Of a DNA stretch of 64,000 bases, positions 43,180-52,231 are shown one piece after another (the first letter of the stretch is position 1; each line of letters opens with the position of its first letter). The notes beneath the pieces were generated by a model that did not search any database, was not told where the DNA came from, and saw only the letters and a program-made list of their open reading frames with translations. This stretch comes from an uncultured Prevotellaceae bacterium (GTDB lineage Bacteria; Bacteroidota; Bacteroidia; Bacteroidales; Bacteroidaceae): positions 62,001 through 126,000 of the forward strand of contig OMXX01000024.1 of the NCBI GenBank assembly GCA_900315105.1. Direction: 5' to 3'. The position numbers and the translations under genes are program-made.

Positions 43180-44757
43180 ATGATTACAAAAAAGCATTTG
43201 CACATATCATTATATGCTGCTATTGCTGTGAGCGCAGCATTTTCTTCTTGTTCTAGTGACGATGACATCAGCTCAGATGGTAATAAGACTGATATTGTCA
43301 TTATTTCACCTGCTGACTCAATAATCACAGCTCCGTTTGTTACGATCACTAACAAATATGATCTTAGTGGCATAAAGGATAAAGAGATATCTTACAGTAC
43401 GGAGTGGTATCCACTTAAAGGTGGCTTCATTGAAAAGACTAGCAATAAGAAACTGAAGGCTGGTGAGACCAGCAGCATCTCTACATATAACTATCTGGAA
43501 AATGACAAACAGTATAAATATATCACGACTCTGACTTCTGGCAATGAACAGATATTCTATAAGTCATTGATATACAGGGTGAAGTTTAACGAGAAGGACT
43601 TTGCCATAACGGGTAATGCTGAGCGTGGTGATGAGGATAGTATCGTGAAGGTTTCATGTAAATTCAATGTTCCAAAGGAGTATCGTGACAAGTATGAATT
43701 CTATATTTGCTATTCTACTGAGCCTGATATGCTGAACAAAAGAATGAAATCAATGAGCGGTGAAGTAAAGTGTGAATTGGATGATAATGGATATGCTACC
43801 GTAGATGTGAAGAATCTGCGTTTGGGTCATACGTATTATTATCAGGCTATGATACAGCGTGCGGGCTATGCTCCTGATTACAGCGGTTGGGTTGATCCTT
43901 ATTTTGAAGGTCTTTACTGTGGTGAGATAAAGAATACTTCTACTCCTGACCTTAAGGTGAATTTCACGGTTGGTGATCTTCCGAAAATTAACTATAAAGG
44001 TTTCATTATACCTATTAGTGCTACTACGAGCAATGGTAAAAACGACCGTATTCAAGTTGGTGTATGCTATTCCGCAACCAATAAAGAGCCTACCTTAGAG
44101 AAAGATGAGTATAGGGATTATGATGATGAAGAGGGAAGGAAGGAGATTGATGAGTTTGGTGAATGGGAGATAAATCATCTCAGCACTAATACTGTGTATT
44201 ATTACCGTCCTTATGTGAAGTATAAATATGATGAATATGATAGTGAGCCTATCAGCCATCCGGATGCCTACCGTATAGTGTATGGTGATGTGAAAACATT
44301 CAAGACTCCAGCTCTCAATCTCGCTAAGGGTGAGGTTGATTTGGGATTGTCTGTAAACTGGGCAGGTTGTAATGTTGGTTCTTCCACTCCTGATGGTTAT
44401 GGCAATTACTTCACGAAGAGTGGTGAGGGCTATGATGCAAATGGTGATAAGGTTGCAGAGCTTGATATTCCAGAGGGTTGGCGTTTGCCAACTGATAAAG
44501 AATGGGAAGAACTTGAATCTAAAGAAGTTGCATATATCTGCCACAATGGTAAATGGGGACTTCTCATAGAGAATGAAGGAAAGCAGCTCTTCATTCCTGA
44601 AAATAGTCCTTCTGCTGATGATAAATCGACAGGCGGTTACTGGACATCGAATTACTCTGATGCAATAGGCTGTGGTGAAAATGGTTTTTATCGCTATTCT
44701 ATAAAAAAAGATGACAAGCGTGGTATTCGCTTGGTAAAGGATAAAAAGGATAAATAG
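43180..44757 (+). CDS. Lipoprotein with fibronectin-like repeats and C-terminal FISUMP-type domain
   Basis: The product has 525 residues with a lipoprotein signal (lipobox AFSSC, mature CSSDDD, whose acidic residues suit surface export). Two or three Ig/Fn3-like segments follow (e.g. NLRLGHTYYYQAMIQRAGY, HLSTNTVYYYRPYVKY). The last 150 residues have VDLGLSVNWAGCNVGSSTPD, GNYF, GWRLPTDKEWEEL and GYWTSN, the pattern of the Fibrobacter-succinogenes-major-paralogous-type domain common in Bacteroidota surface proteins. The ligand or substrate is unknown. The second lipoprotein starts 10 bp downstream, so the two form an operon. Confidence 0.82.
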   Translation: MITKKHLHISLYAAIAVSAAFSSCSSDDDISSDGNKTDIVIISPADSIITAPFVTITNKYDLSGIKDKEISYSTEWYPLKGGFIEKTSNKKLKAGETSSISTYNYLENDKQYKYITTLTSGNEQIFYKSLIYRVKFNEKDFAITGNAERGDEDSIVKVSCKFNVPKEYRDKYEFYICYSTEPDMLNKRMKSMSGEVKCELDDNGYATVDVKNLRLGHTYYYQAMIQRAGYAPDYSGWVDPYFEGLYCGEIKNTSTPDLKVNFTVGDLPKINYKGFIIPISATTSNGKNDRIQVGVCYSATNKEPTLEKDEYRDYDDEEGRKEIDEFGEWEINHLSTNTVYYYRPYVKYKYDEYDSEPISHPDAYRIVYGDVKTFKTPALNLAKGEVDLGLSVNWAGCNVGSSTPDGYGNYFTKSGEGYDANGDKVAELDIPEGWRLPTDKEWEELESKEVAYICHNGKWGLLIENEGKQLFIPENSPSADDKSTGGYWTSNYSDAIGCGENGFYRYSIKKDDKRGIRLVKDKKDK

Positions 44758-44767
44758 ATAAGACAAT

Positions 44768-45445
44768 ATGAAAGGCTTCTTGAAAATCGTCCTTCTGTTA
44801 TGTGCTGTTATTACAACAGTTGCATGTAGCCGTCCTAATCGTAAACATAAAACGGCAGATCCATTACCCGTGAAATACGAGAATGAGCTCTTCTTTGTAG
44901 CCATGCCAAGCGGATGGGAGGTAGATGATTCCCATTGGTTGGGACTGGATTCTATGCAAAACGAGGTGGAACTGTATTCTAAAAATTCACCTGTATGGTT
45001 CCACATAGTCAAGACATTCATGCCTATTCAATGGAAAAATGTTTATGAGGCAACGGAAATGGCAATAGCAGCAAGGGCTATGAGTGGTGCCAATGTAGAG
45101 CTTATTAAAAGGACTGACAGCGTAGAGGTTGGAGGCTACCCCACTTCTATCCTATATTTTGCCAATGTTGTGGATAAAGACACAATCATTCAGAAACAAT
45201 ATGTGACATATCTTGAAGACTCGCATATTGTCATCTATTTCAACGAGAACTTCTATTCAAATCAATGGGATGAAGCTCAGAAATATGGTGAAAAGATAAT
45301 AGGTTCAGTTAAACTGAAGAAGGTTGTTAATCCTCTTGAAAAGGATAGCGTGATGAAAGAGGCCATACAAAAGGCGATGGATGGTAATAAGATTCAAAAA
45401 GAATATATAGAAAAAGGAAAGAAAGTAGTCAAGGAGGCTAAATAA
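44768..45445 (+). CDS. Lipoprotein of unknown function, operon partner of 43180-44757
   Basis: The product has 225 residues with lipobox TTVAC. The mature region has FFVAMPSGWEVDDSHWLGL and later strand/helix alternation (YPTSILYFANVVDKDTII; HIVIYFNENFYSNQWDEAQK), resembling PsbP/DcrB-like folds that start with a 'P-x-GW' strand; this is a weak analogy. The C-terminal 35 residues are a basic helix. It is co-transcribed with the upstream FISUMP-type lipoprotein and ends at terminator 45466-45517. Confidence 0.72.
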   Translation: MKGFLKIVLLLCAVITTVACSRPNRKHKTADPLPVKYENELFFVAMPSGWEVDDSHWLGLDSMQNEVELYSKNSPVWFHIVKTFMPIQWKNVYEATEMAIAARAMSGANVELIKRTDSVEVGGYPTSILYFANVVDKDTIIQKQYVTYLEDSHIVIYFNENFYSNQWDEAQKYGEKIIGSVKLKKVVNPLEKDSVMKEAIQKAMDGNKIQKEYIEKGKKVVKEAK

Positions 45446-45465
45446 GTCTTATATAAAACAAGATA

Positions 45466-45517
45466 AATCCCGCTCTCGGCAAGCATGATAAATGCGCTGA
45501 GAGCGGGATTAATTTTT
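45466..45517 (+). terminator. Terminator after the lipoprotein pair
   Basis: 12-bp stem AATCCCGCTCTC / GAGAGCGGGATT with inner hairpin, then a T run. Confidence 0.88.
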
Positions 45518-45548
45518 ATATATACTTATCTGTGTTGGAAAAAACAGA

Positions 45549-45896
45549 TTAAGCCTTTCTCATCTTGATAGAGTACTCGCGTGGAGTGCAGCCCATCTTC
45601 TCTTTGAAAATACGACGGAATGTGTACTCGCTGCTGAAACCTACGAGGAATGCAATCTCACTTGCACGCTTTGTGCCCTTCTCAAGAAGTGGCATAGCCT
45701 CCTGAAGACGGAGATCGTTTACGTATGCAGTGAAAGATGTTCCCCTTTCCTTATGGAGATATGCACTGAGATATGTGCGGTTACTATTCATGTCACGTGC
45801 CAGTGTTTCGATGTAAACATCTGGATTAAGATAGAATTTCTCAGCCTCATACTTCTTGAGAAGTGCGGCAAAATTCTTTGGTTTAGAATTTCTCAT
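45549..45896 (-). CDS. AraC-type DNA-binding protein lacking a sensor domain
   Basis: The product has 115 residues, almost only the AraC/XylS double helix-turn-helix: NPDVYIETLARDMNSNRTYL for the first HTH and ASEIAFLVGFSSEYTFRRIFKEKMGCTP for the second, with the usual 'GF-S-Y-F-R-FK-G-TP' spine. Only about 20 residues precede it, so ligand sensing or dimerisation must be supplied otherwise, perhaps by another protein. A minus-strand -7 box (TACTTTTG, 46221-46228) implies a leader of about 320 nt. Target genes are unknown; the lipoprotein pair and korAB are neighbours. Confidence 0.85.
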   Translation of the reverse strand: MRNSKPKNFAALLKKYEAEKFYLNPDVYIETLARDMNSNRTYLSAYLHKERGTSFTAYVNDLRLQEAMPLLEKGTKRASEIAFLVGFSSEYTFRRIFKEKMGCTPREYSIKMRKA

Positions 45897-46302
45897 TTTT
45901 AATTTTACTAAATGTTATTTTGTTATCCGTTTATTAATTTTCATGTTTATTTTCTCCGCAAGGATTAAAGGCTAAAGACTTTTGCCTTTTGCCATTTAAG
46001 ACTTCACGAAATGTTCTATTTCCTTTTTACAAAAGTAGATTCTTATCGCTACCCTGAAGAGGACTTACAGAATAATACCTTTATGACTTTGGTAGTTCTT
46101 CAACGAACCCGATTGCTCGAGTATAAACGTTTAACCATATTCAGTCAAAATATTTGGAGACCCTCATCATGGGTGAATAAAAATGCCATATTAACCCAAG
46201 GGAACTCCTTTTTTCCGTTGCAAAAGTACAAAAAAAAATCGATTTTGAGCGCGTTTTTTTCAAAAAAAGATAAAAATTGTTAAGTTTTTAACAATTCAAT
46301 AT
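45897..46302. other. Long leader region of the AraC-type gene
   Basis: The gap is 479 bp including the korB terminator. A short + strand frame here has no start context or codon bias and is not called. TACTTTTG at 46221-46228 (minus) is the only promoter-like box. No clear RNA structure was found by eye. Confidence 0.45.
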
Positions 46303-46339
46303 AAAAAATTTGCACACACAAACAATTGTGCGTGCAAAT
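46303..46339 (-). terminator. Terminator of korAB
   Basis: Hairpin TTTGCACACACA / GTGCGTGCAAA (one mismatch) around CAATT; a T run on the minus transcript (A6 at 46303-46308) follows. Confidence 0.8.
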
Positions 46340-46375
46340 TACTCTTTTTTTAAGATTTCTTTTCAAGAAAAACTC

Positions 46376-47380
46376 TTATTTTACTTCCCAAATGTCATTG
46401 GTCTCAAGAAGCTCTGCGAAGTTGTGGTACTTCTTAGCAGCCTTGACTTCCTCGATCTGTGCAGTAACACAGTCATCGTAGGTTGGAGCATCAACATCAC
46501 GGATAACACCAAGTGCTACAGGGAAACCGTCGCCGTTGCCCATGAGAGCGAGCTTGAGCTGAAGGGTGTTGTCCTCACAATGTGCATCGTGAACAAGGAT
46601 ATCCTTCTCTGTAATGCCGTTTTCGCCAATCTTTACAACCTTAAGACCGAAACCTTCCTGAACAAGTCCGAACTCACGGTCTTTACCGAAGATCAATGGC
46701 TTGCCATGCTCTACATAGATAGCATTTTCTGCACGGCCTGCTGAGTTATACACAGCAGCGTGTGTGCCATCGTTGAAGATAACACAGTTCTGGAGAACCT
46801 CAGTTACAGAAGCGCCCTTGTGCGCATTTGCAGCCTTGAGGACCTCAACTGTGTGCTTGCCGTCAGTTGCTACGGTACGAGCAAAAAAGTGGCCACGAGC
46901 ACCGAAACAGAGCTCTGCTGGACGGAATGGATCCTCTACTGTACCATAAGGTGAAGACTTGCTGACAAAGCCACGAGGAGAGGTTGGAGAATACTGACCC
47001 TTTGTAAGACCGTAAATACGGTTGTTGAGAAGGATCATATTGAGGTTGATGTTACGACGGTTAGCGTGGATGAAGTGGTTACCACCGATAGCGAGACCGT
47101 CACCATCACCTGAAATCTGCCATATGCTGAGGTCTGGATTGGCAATCTTTGCGCCTGTTGCGATAGCTGCAGCACGACCGTGAATTGTGTTCATGCCGTA
47201 AGTAGCCATATAGTGAGGCAGACGTGAAGAACATCCGATACCTGATATAACTGCTATGTTCCAAGGGTCAACGCCGATTTCTGCCATTGCCTTGTGGAGT
47301 GATGCGAGGAAGAAGTGGTCACCGCATCCTGGACACCAACGTGGCTGTCCTTTCTTATAATCGTTAGCTGTATATGCCAT
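46376..47380 (-). CDS. korB: 2-oxoacid:ferredoxin oxidoreductase, beta (TPP-binding) subunit
   Basis: The product has 334 residues. It binds thiamine diphosphate and, with the alpha/gamma subunit encoded upstream, oxidises a 2-oxoacid (probably 2-oxoglutarate) to an acyl-CoA with reduced ferredoxin. Marks: RWCPGCGDHF (FeS/TPP region), GIGCSSRLP, TIHGRAAAIATG, and GDGDGLAIGGNHF...LLNNRIYGLTKGQ, the TPP motif. Length is normal. It follows korA by 73 bp and ends at 46303. Substrate choice (2-oxoglutarate versus pyruvate or branched chain) is by family resemblance. Confidence 0.93.
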   Translation of the reverse strand: MAYTANDYKKGQPRWCPGCGDHFFLASLHKAMAEIGVDPWNIAVISGIGCSSRLPHYMATYGMNTIHGRAAAIATGAKIANPDLSIWQISGDGDGLAIGGNHFIHANRRNINLNMILLNNRIYGLTKGQYSPTSPRGFVSKSSPYGTVEDPFRPAELCFGARGHFFARTVATDGKHTVEVLKAANAHKGASVTEVLQNCVIFNDGTHAAVYNSAGRAENAIYVEHGKPLIFGKDREFGLVQEGFGLKVVKIGENGITEKDILVHDAHCEDNTLQLKLALMGNGDGFPVALGVIRDVDAPTYDDCVTAQIEEVKAAKKYHNFAELLETNDIWEVK

Positions 47381-47453
47381 TTTATTTTGCTTTTTATTCT
47401 AGACTTTCTAGTATTTCCTGTTGTTCCAGATATTCTAGATTTGCTAGTTTATA

Positions 47454-49298
47454 TTAACCTATGATTTTGTTAAATGCAGCGACGAGCTCATTAACCTTGA
47501 ATGGCTGTCCCTTTACCTCATTATACTGTGCAGGTACGAAGTTATCAACCTTCATGCGCAACCAAGCAGCGAGCTGACCCATGTTCTGCTCAGCCACAAC
47601 TACCTTTGGATACTTCTTGAGTACCTCAGCAGTATTCTTTGGAAGTGGGTTGATGTACTTGAAGTGTGCAAGGGCAACCTTCTTGCCAGCAGCACGCATC
47701 TCGTCCATTGCAGCGTGGAGATGTCCGTATGTACCACCGAAACCTACGATAAGGAGCTGTGCATCATCAACATCACCTACAACCTCGAGATCTGGAACCT
47801 GAATGTTATTGATCTTAGCCTGACGCTTGCGTGTCATAAGGTCGTGGTTCTCTGGGTTTGTAGAGATAGCACCTGTCTTATCATCCTTCTCAAGACCACC
47901 GAGGATGTGCTCAAAGCCCTGACGACCAGGAACAGCCCAATAGCGTGTACCATTCTCAGCACGCATATAAGGAGTCCACTTACCCTTCAATTCCTCTGGA
48001 ACGTATGGAGGGTTGATAGCGTCCATCTTAGAGAGGTCAGGGAGCTTGAATGCACCTGAACCGTTAGCTACGTATGCGTCTGTGAGGAGACATACAGGAG
48101 TCATGTGCTCGAGGGCAATCTTTGAAGCCTGGAAAGCAGCATCGAAGCAGTCTGTTGGGCTTGTAGCAGCGAGTACTGGCATTGGAGACTCACCATTACG
48201 GCCAAAGAGAACCTGAAGGAGGTCAGTCTGCTCAGACTTTGTTGGAAGACCAGTAGCAGGACCACCACGCTGTACATCGAGTACAACAATAGGAAGCTCC
48301 ATGATAACTGCAAGGTTCATAGCCTCAGACTTAAGACAGATACCAGGACCTGATGTACTTGTTACTGCGAGAGCACCTGCAAATGCGGCACCAAGAGAAG
48401 AAGCACAACCTGCAATCTCATCCTCACACTGAACAGTAGTCACACCAAGAGACTTGTGCTTTGAGAGCTCATGAAGAACGTCGGTAGCAGGTGTGATAGG
48501 ATAAGAACCAAGATAGAGCTTGAGTCCTGCCTTCTCAGCAGCAGCAATGAAACCATAGGCTGTTGCCTTATTACCTGTGATATCCATATAGCGTCCAGGA
48601 GTCTTCTCCTTTGACTCTATACGGTAAACGTTAGTTGCTGAAGAATGTGTGTTGTGACCGTAGTCATAACCTGCCTGAATAACCTTGATGTTAGCCTCTG
48701 CGATTGCAGGTTTCTTAGCGAACTTCTCACGGAGGAAGTTAGCAACGAGGTCAAGGTCACGGCTGAAGAGCCAGCATACAAGACCAAGGGCGAACATATT
48801 ACGGCACTTGAGCATAGCCTTATTGTCCATACCAGTATCAGCAAGAGCCTCCTTCACGATCGTTGTGATAGGGCACTGGATAACACGGTCTGGATCAATA
48901 CCCATCTCACCGAGATAGTCCTGAGTTTCGAAAGCAGCCTTCTTGAGGTCACTCTCACCAAATGAATCAGTATCGATGATGATAGTTGCGTTTGGCTTAG
49001 CATAACGGTACTGAGTCTTGAGAGCAGCAGCATTCATGGCTACAAGAACATCACACTCATCACCAGGGGTATATACCTTGCTTGCACCAATGTGTACCTG
49101 GAAACCTGATACACCAGTAAGCGAGCCTTGTGGGGCACGGATATCAGCGGGATAATCTGGGAATGTAGAGATACTGTTACCTACGGTAGCAGATACTGTA
49201 GAGAAAATGTTACCTGCAAGTTGCATTCCATCACCGGAATCACCTGAAAAGCGGACAACAACCTGGTCCAACTCTTTAACTTCTAATTGTTCTGCCAT
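47454..49298 (-). CDS. korA: 2-oxoacid:ferredoxin oxidoreductase, fused gamma-alpha subunit
   Basis: The product has 614 residues. An N-terminal gamma domain (about 8-190, FSGDSGDGMQLAGNIFSTV) is fused to the alpha pyrimidine-binding domain (about 235-480, LYLGSYPITPATDVLHELSK; QCEDEIAGCASSLGAAFAG; TSTSGPGICLKSEAMNLA) and a C-terminal domain (LIVGFGGTYGHLHAAMDEMR; VAEQNMGQLA). This fusion is the common Bacteroidota form. With korB it makes the reductive/oxidative branch around succinyl-CoA in anaerobes. Promoter 49367-49398. No ferredoxin-like delta gene is adjacent. Codons look well adapted. Confidence 0.94.
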   Translation of the reverse strand: MAEQLEVKELDQVVVRFSGDSGDGMQLAGNIFSTVSATVGNSISTFPDYPADIRAPQGSLTGVSGFQVHIGASKVYTPGDECDVLVAMNAAALKTQYRYAKPNATIIIDTDSFGESDLKKAAFETQDYLGEMGIDPDRVIQCPITTIVKEALADTGMDNKAMLKCRNMFALGLVCWLFSRDLDLVANFLREKFAKKPAIAEANIKVIQAGYDYGHNTHSSATNVYRIESKEKTPGRYMDITGNKATAYGFIAAAEKAGLKLYLGSYPITPATDVLHELSKHKSLGVTTVQCEDEIAGCASSLGAAFAGALAVTSTSGPGICLKSEAMNLAVIMELPIVVLDVQRGGPATGLPTKSEQTDLLQVLFGRNGESPMPVLAATSPTDCFDAAFQASKIALEHMTPVCLLTDAYVANGSGAFKLPDLSKMDAINPPYVPEELKGKWTPYMRAENGTRYWAVPGRQGFEHILGGLEKDDKTGAISTNPENHDLMTRKRQAKINNIQVPDLEVVGDVDDAQLLIVGFGGTYGHLHAAMDEMRAAGKKVALAHFKYINPLPKNTAEVLKKYPKVVVAEQNMGQLAAWLRMKVDNFVPAQYNEVKGQPFKVNELVAAFNKIIG

Positions 49299-49366
49299 AA
49301 ATGCTTTTGTTATATTTATGAGTTATAATTTTCTTCTTTTTTCCTGTCGTTTATTACAATCTGTTG

Positions 49367-49398
49367 CAAAAGTACATATTTTTATTGACAAAAACAAA
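49367..49398 (-). promoter_or_regulatory. Promoter of korAB
   Basis: Minus strand TTTG (49395-49398), 20-bp spacer, TACTTTTG (49367-49374), about 68 bp before the ATG. Confidence 0.72.
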
Positions 49399-49479
49399 TT
49401 TTTATTCACAAATCTTTACTTTTTGTTAGTAAATTGCTGTATTCTGCACGATTATATTATATTTTAGCCATAAGTAATG

Positions 49480-50316
49480 CTAAAGTTCTACTCTTTCCAC
49501 TTTTACGTCTTCGTGGAGAAACATAGCCGCACATTCCTTGAATCTCTCAGGATTTTCTGTTGTATAATATGCTATTTCTCCGTTCTTTGAACATCTTTCA
49601 TCCATCTCCTTATGACGGTTCAGATAGTCTTCAAGACTTGCTGCCACATATTCTCCCTGTGAAACGATTTTTATTCCTTCCGGTACTGATTTCCGTAATG
49701 CGTTCATAAGAAGAGGATAGTGGGTGCAACCTAATAATATAGTGTCAATCTCGCTGTCTTTTTCAAGGAGCTGATTTATTCTCTTCCTTACAAAGTATTC
49801 TGCACCTTCTGTATCTGCCTCTCCAGCCTCAACAATAGCAGCCCAAAGAGGACAAGCTTGCCCTGTTACCTTTATATCTGGATAGAACTTCTTTATCTCA
49901 AGTGTATAGCTCTCGCTACGAACAGTTCCCTCGGTGGCTACAAGACCGACATGACGTGTTTTGGTGATATTACCTATAACCTCTACAGTAGGGCGTATTA
50001 CACCGAGCACACGTCTTTCAGGATCAACAAGTGGAATATCATTCTGCTGAATGGTACGAAGTGCCTTTGCAGAGGCTGTATTACAACCAAGGATTACAAG
50101 TTTACATCCCATATCGAATAGTTTCAGTACAGCTTCTCTTGTAAACTGATATACTACATCGAATGAGCGCGGTCCGTAAGGTGCTCTGGCATTATCCCCT
50201 AAATACAGAAAATCATACTGCGGTAGTCGTTTACGCAACTGCTGCAGTATGGTCAGTCCACCATAACCGGAATCAAATACTCCTATAGGTCCAGGGGTTT
50301 TATCTCCTTTTATCAT
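49480..50316 (-). CDS. murI: Glutamate racemase
   Basis: The 278-residue cytoplasmic enzyme converts L- to D-glutamate for peptidoglycan. Both catalytic Cys regions are present: VILGCNTASAKALR and ILLGCTHYPLLMNALR, together with IGVFDSGYGGLTILQ at the N-terminus. Its start overlaps the stop of an ompH gene (ATGA, 50313-50316), indicating translational coupling. It is the last gene of the uppS-bamA-ompH cluster, an arrangement found in many Bacteroidales. Confidence 0.95.
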   Translation of the reverse strand: MIKGDKTPGPIGVFDSGYGGLTILQQLRKRLPQYDFLYLGDNARAPYGPRSFDVVYQFTREAVLKLFDMGCKLVILGCNTASAKALRTIQQNDIPLVDPERRVLGVIRPTVEVIGNITKTRHVGLVATEGTVRSESYTLEIKKFYPDIKVTGQACPLWAAIVEAGEADTEGAEYFVRKRINQLLEKDSEIDTILLGCTHYPLLMNALRKSVPEGIKIVSQGEYVAASLEDYLNRHKEMDERCSKNGEIAYYTTENPERFKECAAMFLHEDVKVERVEL

Positions 50317-50816
50317 CTAATTCTATCGATTAGTAAATCTGTCACATCCTCTCCCATCATAGGATTTATATATGGAACAGCATTATTATCGGTATTGAGG
50401 ATAACAACAAAATTATTCTCACTGCCTAAAGCCTTGATAGCATTATCAAGCTTATTGCGAAGTGGAGCCAATGCCTCTTCCTCTGCCTTTGCAAGAAGTC
50501 TCTCTGATTCCTGCTTGAAAGCTATGTTACGCTCTAATATACTCTGCAGTTCACTCTGACGCTTCTCACGGATAGCAGATGCCATACCATTTATATTCTC
50601 AATGAAGTTCTCGTATTTTTCATTGAAATCCTTCTCAGCAAACTGTATCTCTGAGTCATATTGCTTTCTCAGGTTTTCTATGCTTGCCTGAGCACTTACA
50701 TAGTCAGGTGTAGCCTTGAGCACAGCATCATAACTGAAATAACCGATTCTTATCTGCTGTGCGCTGATAGGAAGCATTATAAAAAATACAAGTAAAAGGA
50801 GTAGATATTTTTTCAT
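50313..50816 (-). CDS. OmpH/Skp-family periplasmic chaperone, copy 3
   Basis: The product has 167 residues with a signal peptide (cleavage near PISAQQ). The mature protein starts IRIGYFSYDAVLKATPDYV and then a long helical arm (about 40-120), as in Skp, which holds unfolded outer-membrane proteins. It is shorter in the arm region than the copy at 51585 and diverged from both others. A terminator (50855-50900) separates it from the preceding ompH, yet no promoter box was found, so it may depend on read-through; murI is coupled to it. Confidence 0.85.
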   Translation of the reverse strand: MKKYLLLLLVFFIMLPISAQQIRIGYFSYDAVLKATPDYVSAQASIENLRKQYDSEIQFAEKDFNEKYENFIENINGMASAIREKRQSELQSILERNIAFKQESERLLAKAEEEALAPLRNKLDNAIKALGSENNFVVILNTDNNAVPYINPMMGEDVTDLLIDRIR

Positions 50817-50854
50817 GATCTTTAAGCTCTAATCTCTAAACACTAAGTACTAAA

Positions 50855-50900
50855 CAAAAAAGGGCAGGTCTTCAGTCTTTCGGCTGAAGTGACCTGCCCT
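50855..50900 (-). terminator. Terminator inside the ompH cluster
   Basis: Long stem AGGGCAGGTCTTCAGTC / GGCTGAAGTGACCTGCCCT with a T run on the minus transcript. It may be partial, limiting expression of the last ompH and murI. Confidence 0.85.
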
Positions 50901-50916
50901 GTATGTCGTATGTTGC

Positions 50917-51411
50917 TTACTTAAGCTTGTTAAGTTCAGCCTTTACCTCAGCTGTAACATCCTTTGAGCCTGCACCAACATAAAGGGCAGCACTCTGATC
51001 GAAGATGTAAGTATATTGACCAGCCTTACCTACGTTCTGAATAGCAGTCTGTACCTTCTGATATACAGGAGCTAACTTTTCCTGCTGCTGCTTCTGGAGT
51101 TCCTGTTGATTCTGAGCGTATGTCTGCTGAATCTTCTGCTGCATTTCCATAAGAGAAGATTCTGTTTCCTTCTGAGTTGTAGCATTCATAGTAGCCTTTG
51201 CCTTCTCGTACTCATCAGCCTTGCGCTGGAGTTCTTCCTGCATAGCCTTGAGTTCGTTCTCAAATTGCTGGGCAGCAGCCTGAAGCTCGCCATTAATCTT
51301 TGCAATCTCAGGGAGTGTAGTCATTATGCTCTGTGAATCAACATGTCCAAACTTCTGTGCCATTACAGCCATTGGAGCAAAGAGCATCATAATGATGATA
51401 AGTCTTTTCAT
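50917..51411 (-). CDS. OmpH/Skp-family periplasmic chaperone, copy 2
   Basis: The product has 164 residues with a signal peptide (cleavage near AVMAQK). It has the mature start FGHVDSQSIMTTLPE and a Gln-rich coiled-coil arm (EMQQKIQQTYAQNQQELQKQ). The C-terminus AQYTYIFDQSAALYVG-like strand (here GQYTYIFDQSAALYVG) is the Skp core. It has its own well-formed promoter at 51502-51532 and a strong terminator directly after, so it can be expressed alone at a high level. Confidence 0.9.
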   Translation of the reverse strand: MKRLIIIMMLFAPMAVMAQKFGHVDSQSIMTTLPEIAKINGELQAAAQQFENELKAMQEELQRKADEYEKAKATMNATTQKETESSLMEMQQKIQQTYAQNQQELQKQQQEKLAPVYQKVQTAIQNVGKAGQYTYIFDQSAALYVGAGSKDVTAEVKAELNKLK

Positions 51412-51501
51412 TTTCTTTGTCGTTTTATTATTGTTTATTTTTATTCTGTTTATTTCCGGATAATCCTAAATAATATGATACATCTTAAGGAAAACCGGCT
51501 A

Positions 51502-51532
51502 CAAAGTTAGTATAAAAGCGCGAAACATCAAA
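51502..51532 (-). promoter_or_regulatory. Promoter of ompH copy 2
   Basis: Minus strand TTTG (51529-51532), 19-bp spacer, TAACTTTG (51502-51509), about 90 bp before the ATG. Confidence 0.78.
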
Positions 51533-51584
51533 ATTTATTCGCCATTATCAGCAAAATATTGTGAATTATTAATATTCCAACGCA

Positions 51585-52118
51585 CTATTGAACGTTATAT
51601 CCAAGTTTTTCAAGCACTTCTCTACTGATATCTATCTTTGGTGAAGCATATATCATACCATTGTCAGAAGCACGGTCTATAACCATGGAATACCCTCTCA
51701 ATTCTGATATACTCTTTACTGCATTGTAAATTTCCTCTTGAATTGGTGACATCAGAGATTCACGCTTCTTGAAAAGCTCACCCTCAGGACCGAAATACTT
51801 TTTCTTCAGCTCAGAGGCCTCCTTTTCTTTTTGCATTATAGCCTCCTGCTTTGCCTTCTTCTGTTCTTGAGAAAGGAATACAACTTCATTCTGGTAATTC
51901 TTATACATTGTGGATGCTTCAAGATTGAGAGCCTCTACCTCTGCCTGCCATTTCTTTGAAACCTGGTTCAACTGTTCGTTAGCACGCTCGTATGCAGGAA
52001 TATTCTTAAGGATATATTCCATATCAAGAAGGGCGAATTTCTGGGCTTTGCATGAAGTACTGATACCAAATGAAAGCATTCCTAAAAGCAATGTTATTAA
52101 TAGAACTCTTGATTTCAT
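51585..52118 (-). CDS. OmpH/Skp-family periplasmic chaperone, copy 1
   Basis: The product has 177 residues with a signal peptide (MKSRVLLITLLLGMLSFGIS, then CKAQ; a lipobox-like SC is present but the context fits signal peptidase I better). The mature start KFALLDMEYILKNIPAYERA and the charged helical arm (about 50-130, ALNLEASTMYKNYQNEVVF; KKAKQEAIMQKEKEASELK) are typical. It follows bamA by 113 bp and has its own promoter, consistent with Skp/BamA cooperation in delivering outer-membrane proteins. Confidence 0.9.
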   Translation of the reverse strand: MKSRVLLITLLLGMLSFGISTSCKAQKFALLDMEYILKNIPAYERANEQLNQVSKKWQAEVEALNLEASTMYKNYQNEVVFLSQEQKKAKQEAIMQKEKEASELKKKYFGPEGELFKKRESLMSPIQEEIYNAVKSISELRGYSMVIDRASDNGMIYASPKIDISREVLEKLGYNVQ

Positions 52119-52157
52119 AATTGTTGTTTTTTATATAACTGGCAATATTACCGATTG

Positions 52158-52188
52158 CAAAATTACTCAGTTTCTGTCTTTAAACAAA
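52158..52188 (-). promoter_or_regulatory. Promoter of ompH copy 1
   Basis: Minus strand TTTG (52185-52188), 19-bp spacer, TAATTTTG (52158-52165), 39 bp before the ATG. Confidence 0.78.
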
Positions 52189-52231
52189 AGAAATTTCCCT
52201 ATAAGATATAGAGAAATTCCCTATGTTTTGT

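Noticed and set aside
46011..46283. 90-codon + strand open frame upstream of the AraC-type gene
   Set aside because: AT-rich, ends in a poly-A-derived Lys stretch, and overlaps the only promoter-like box for the opposite gene.
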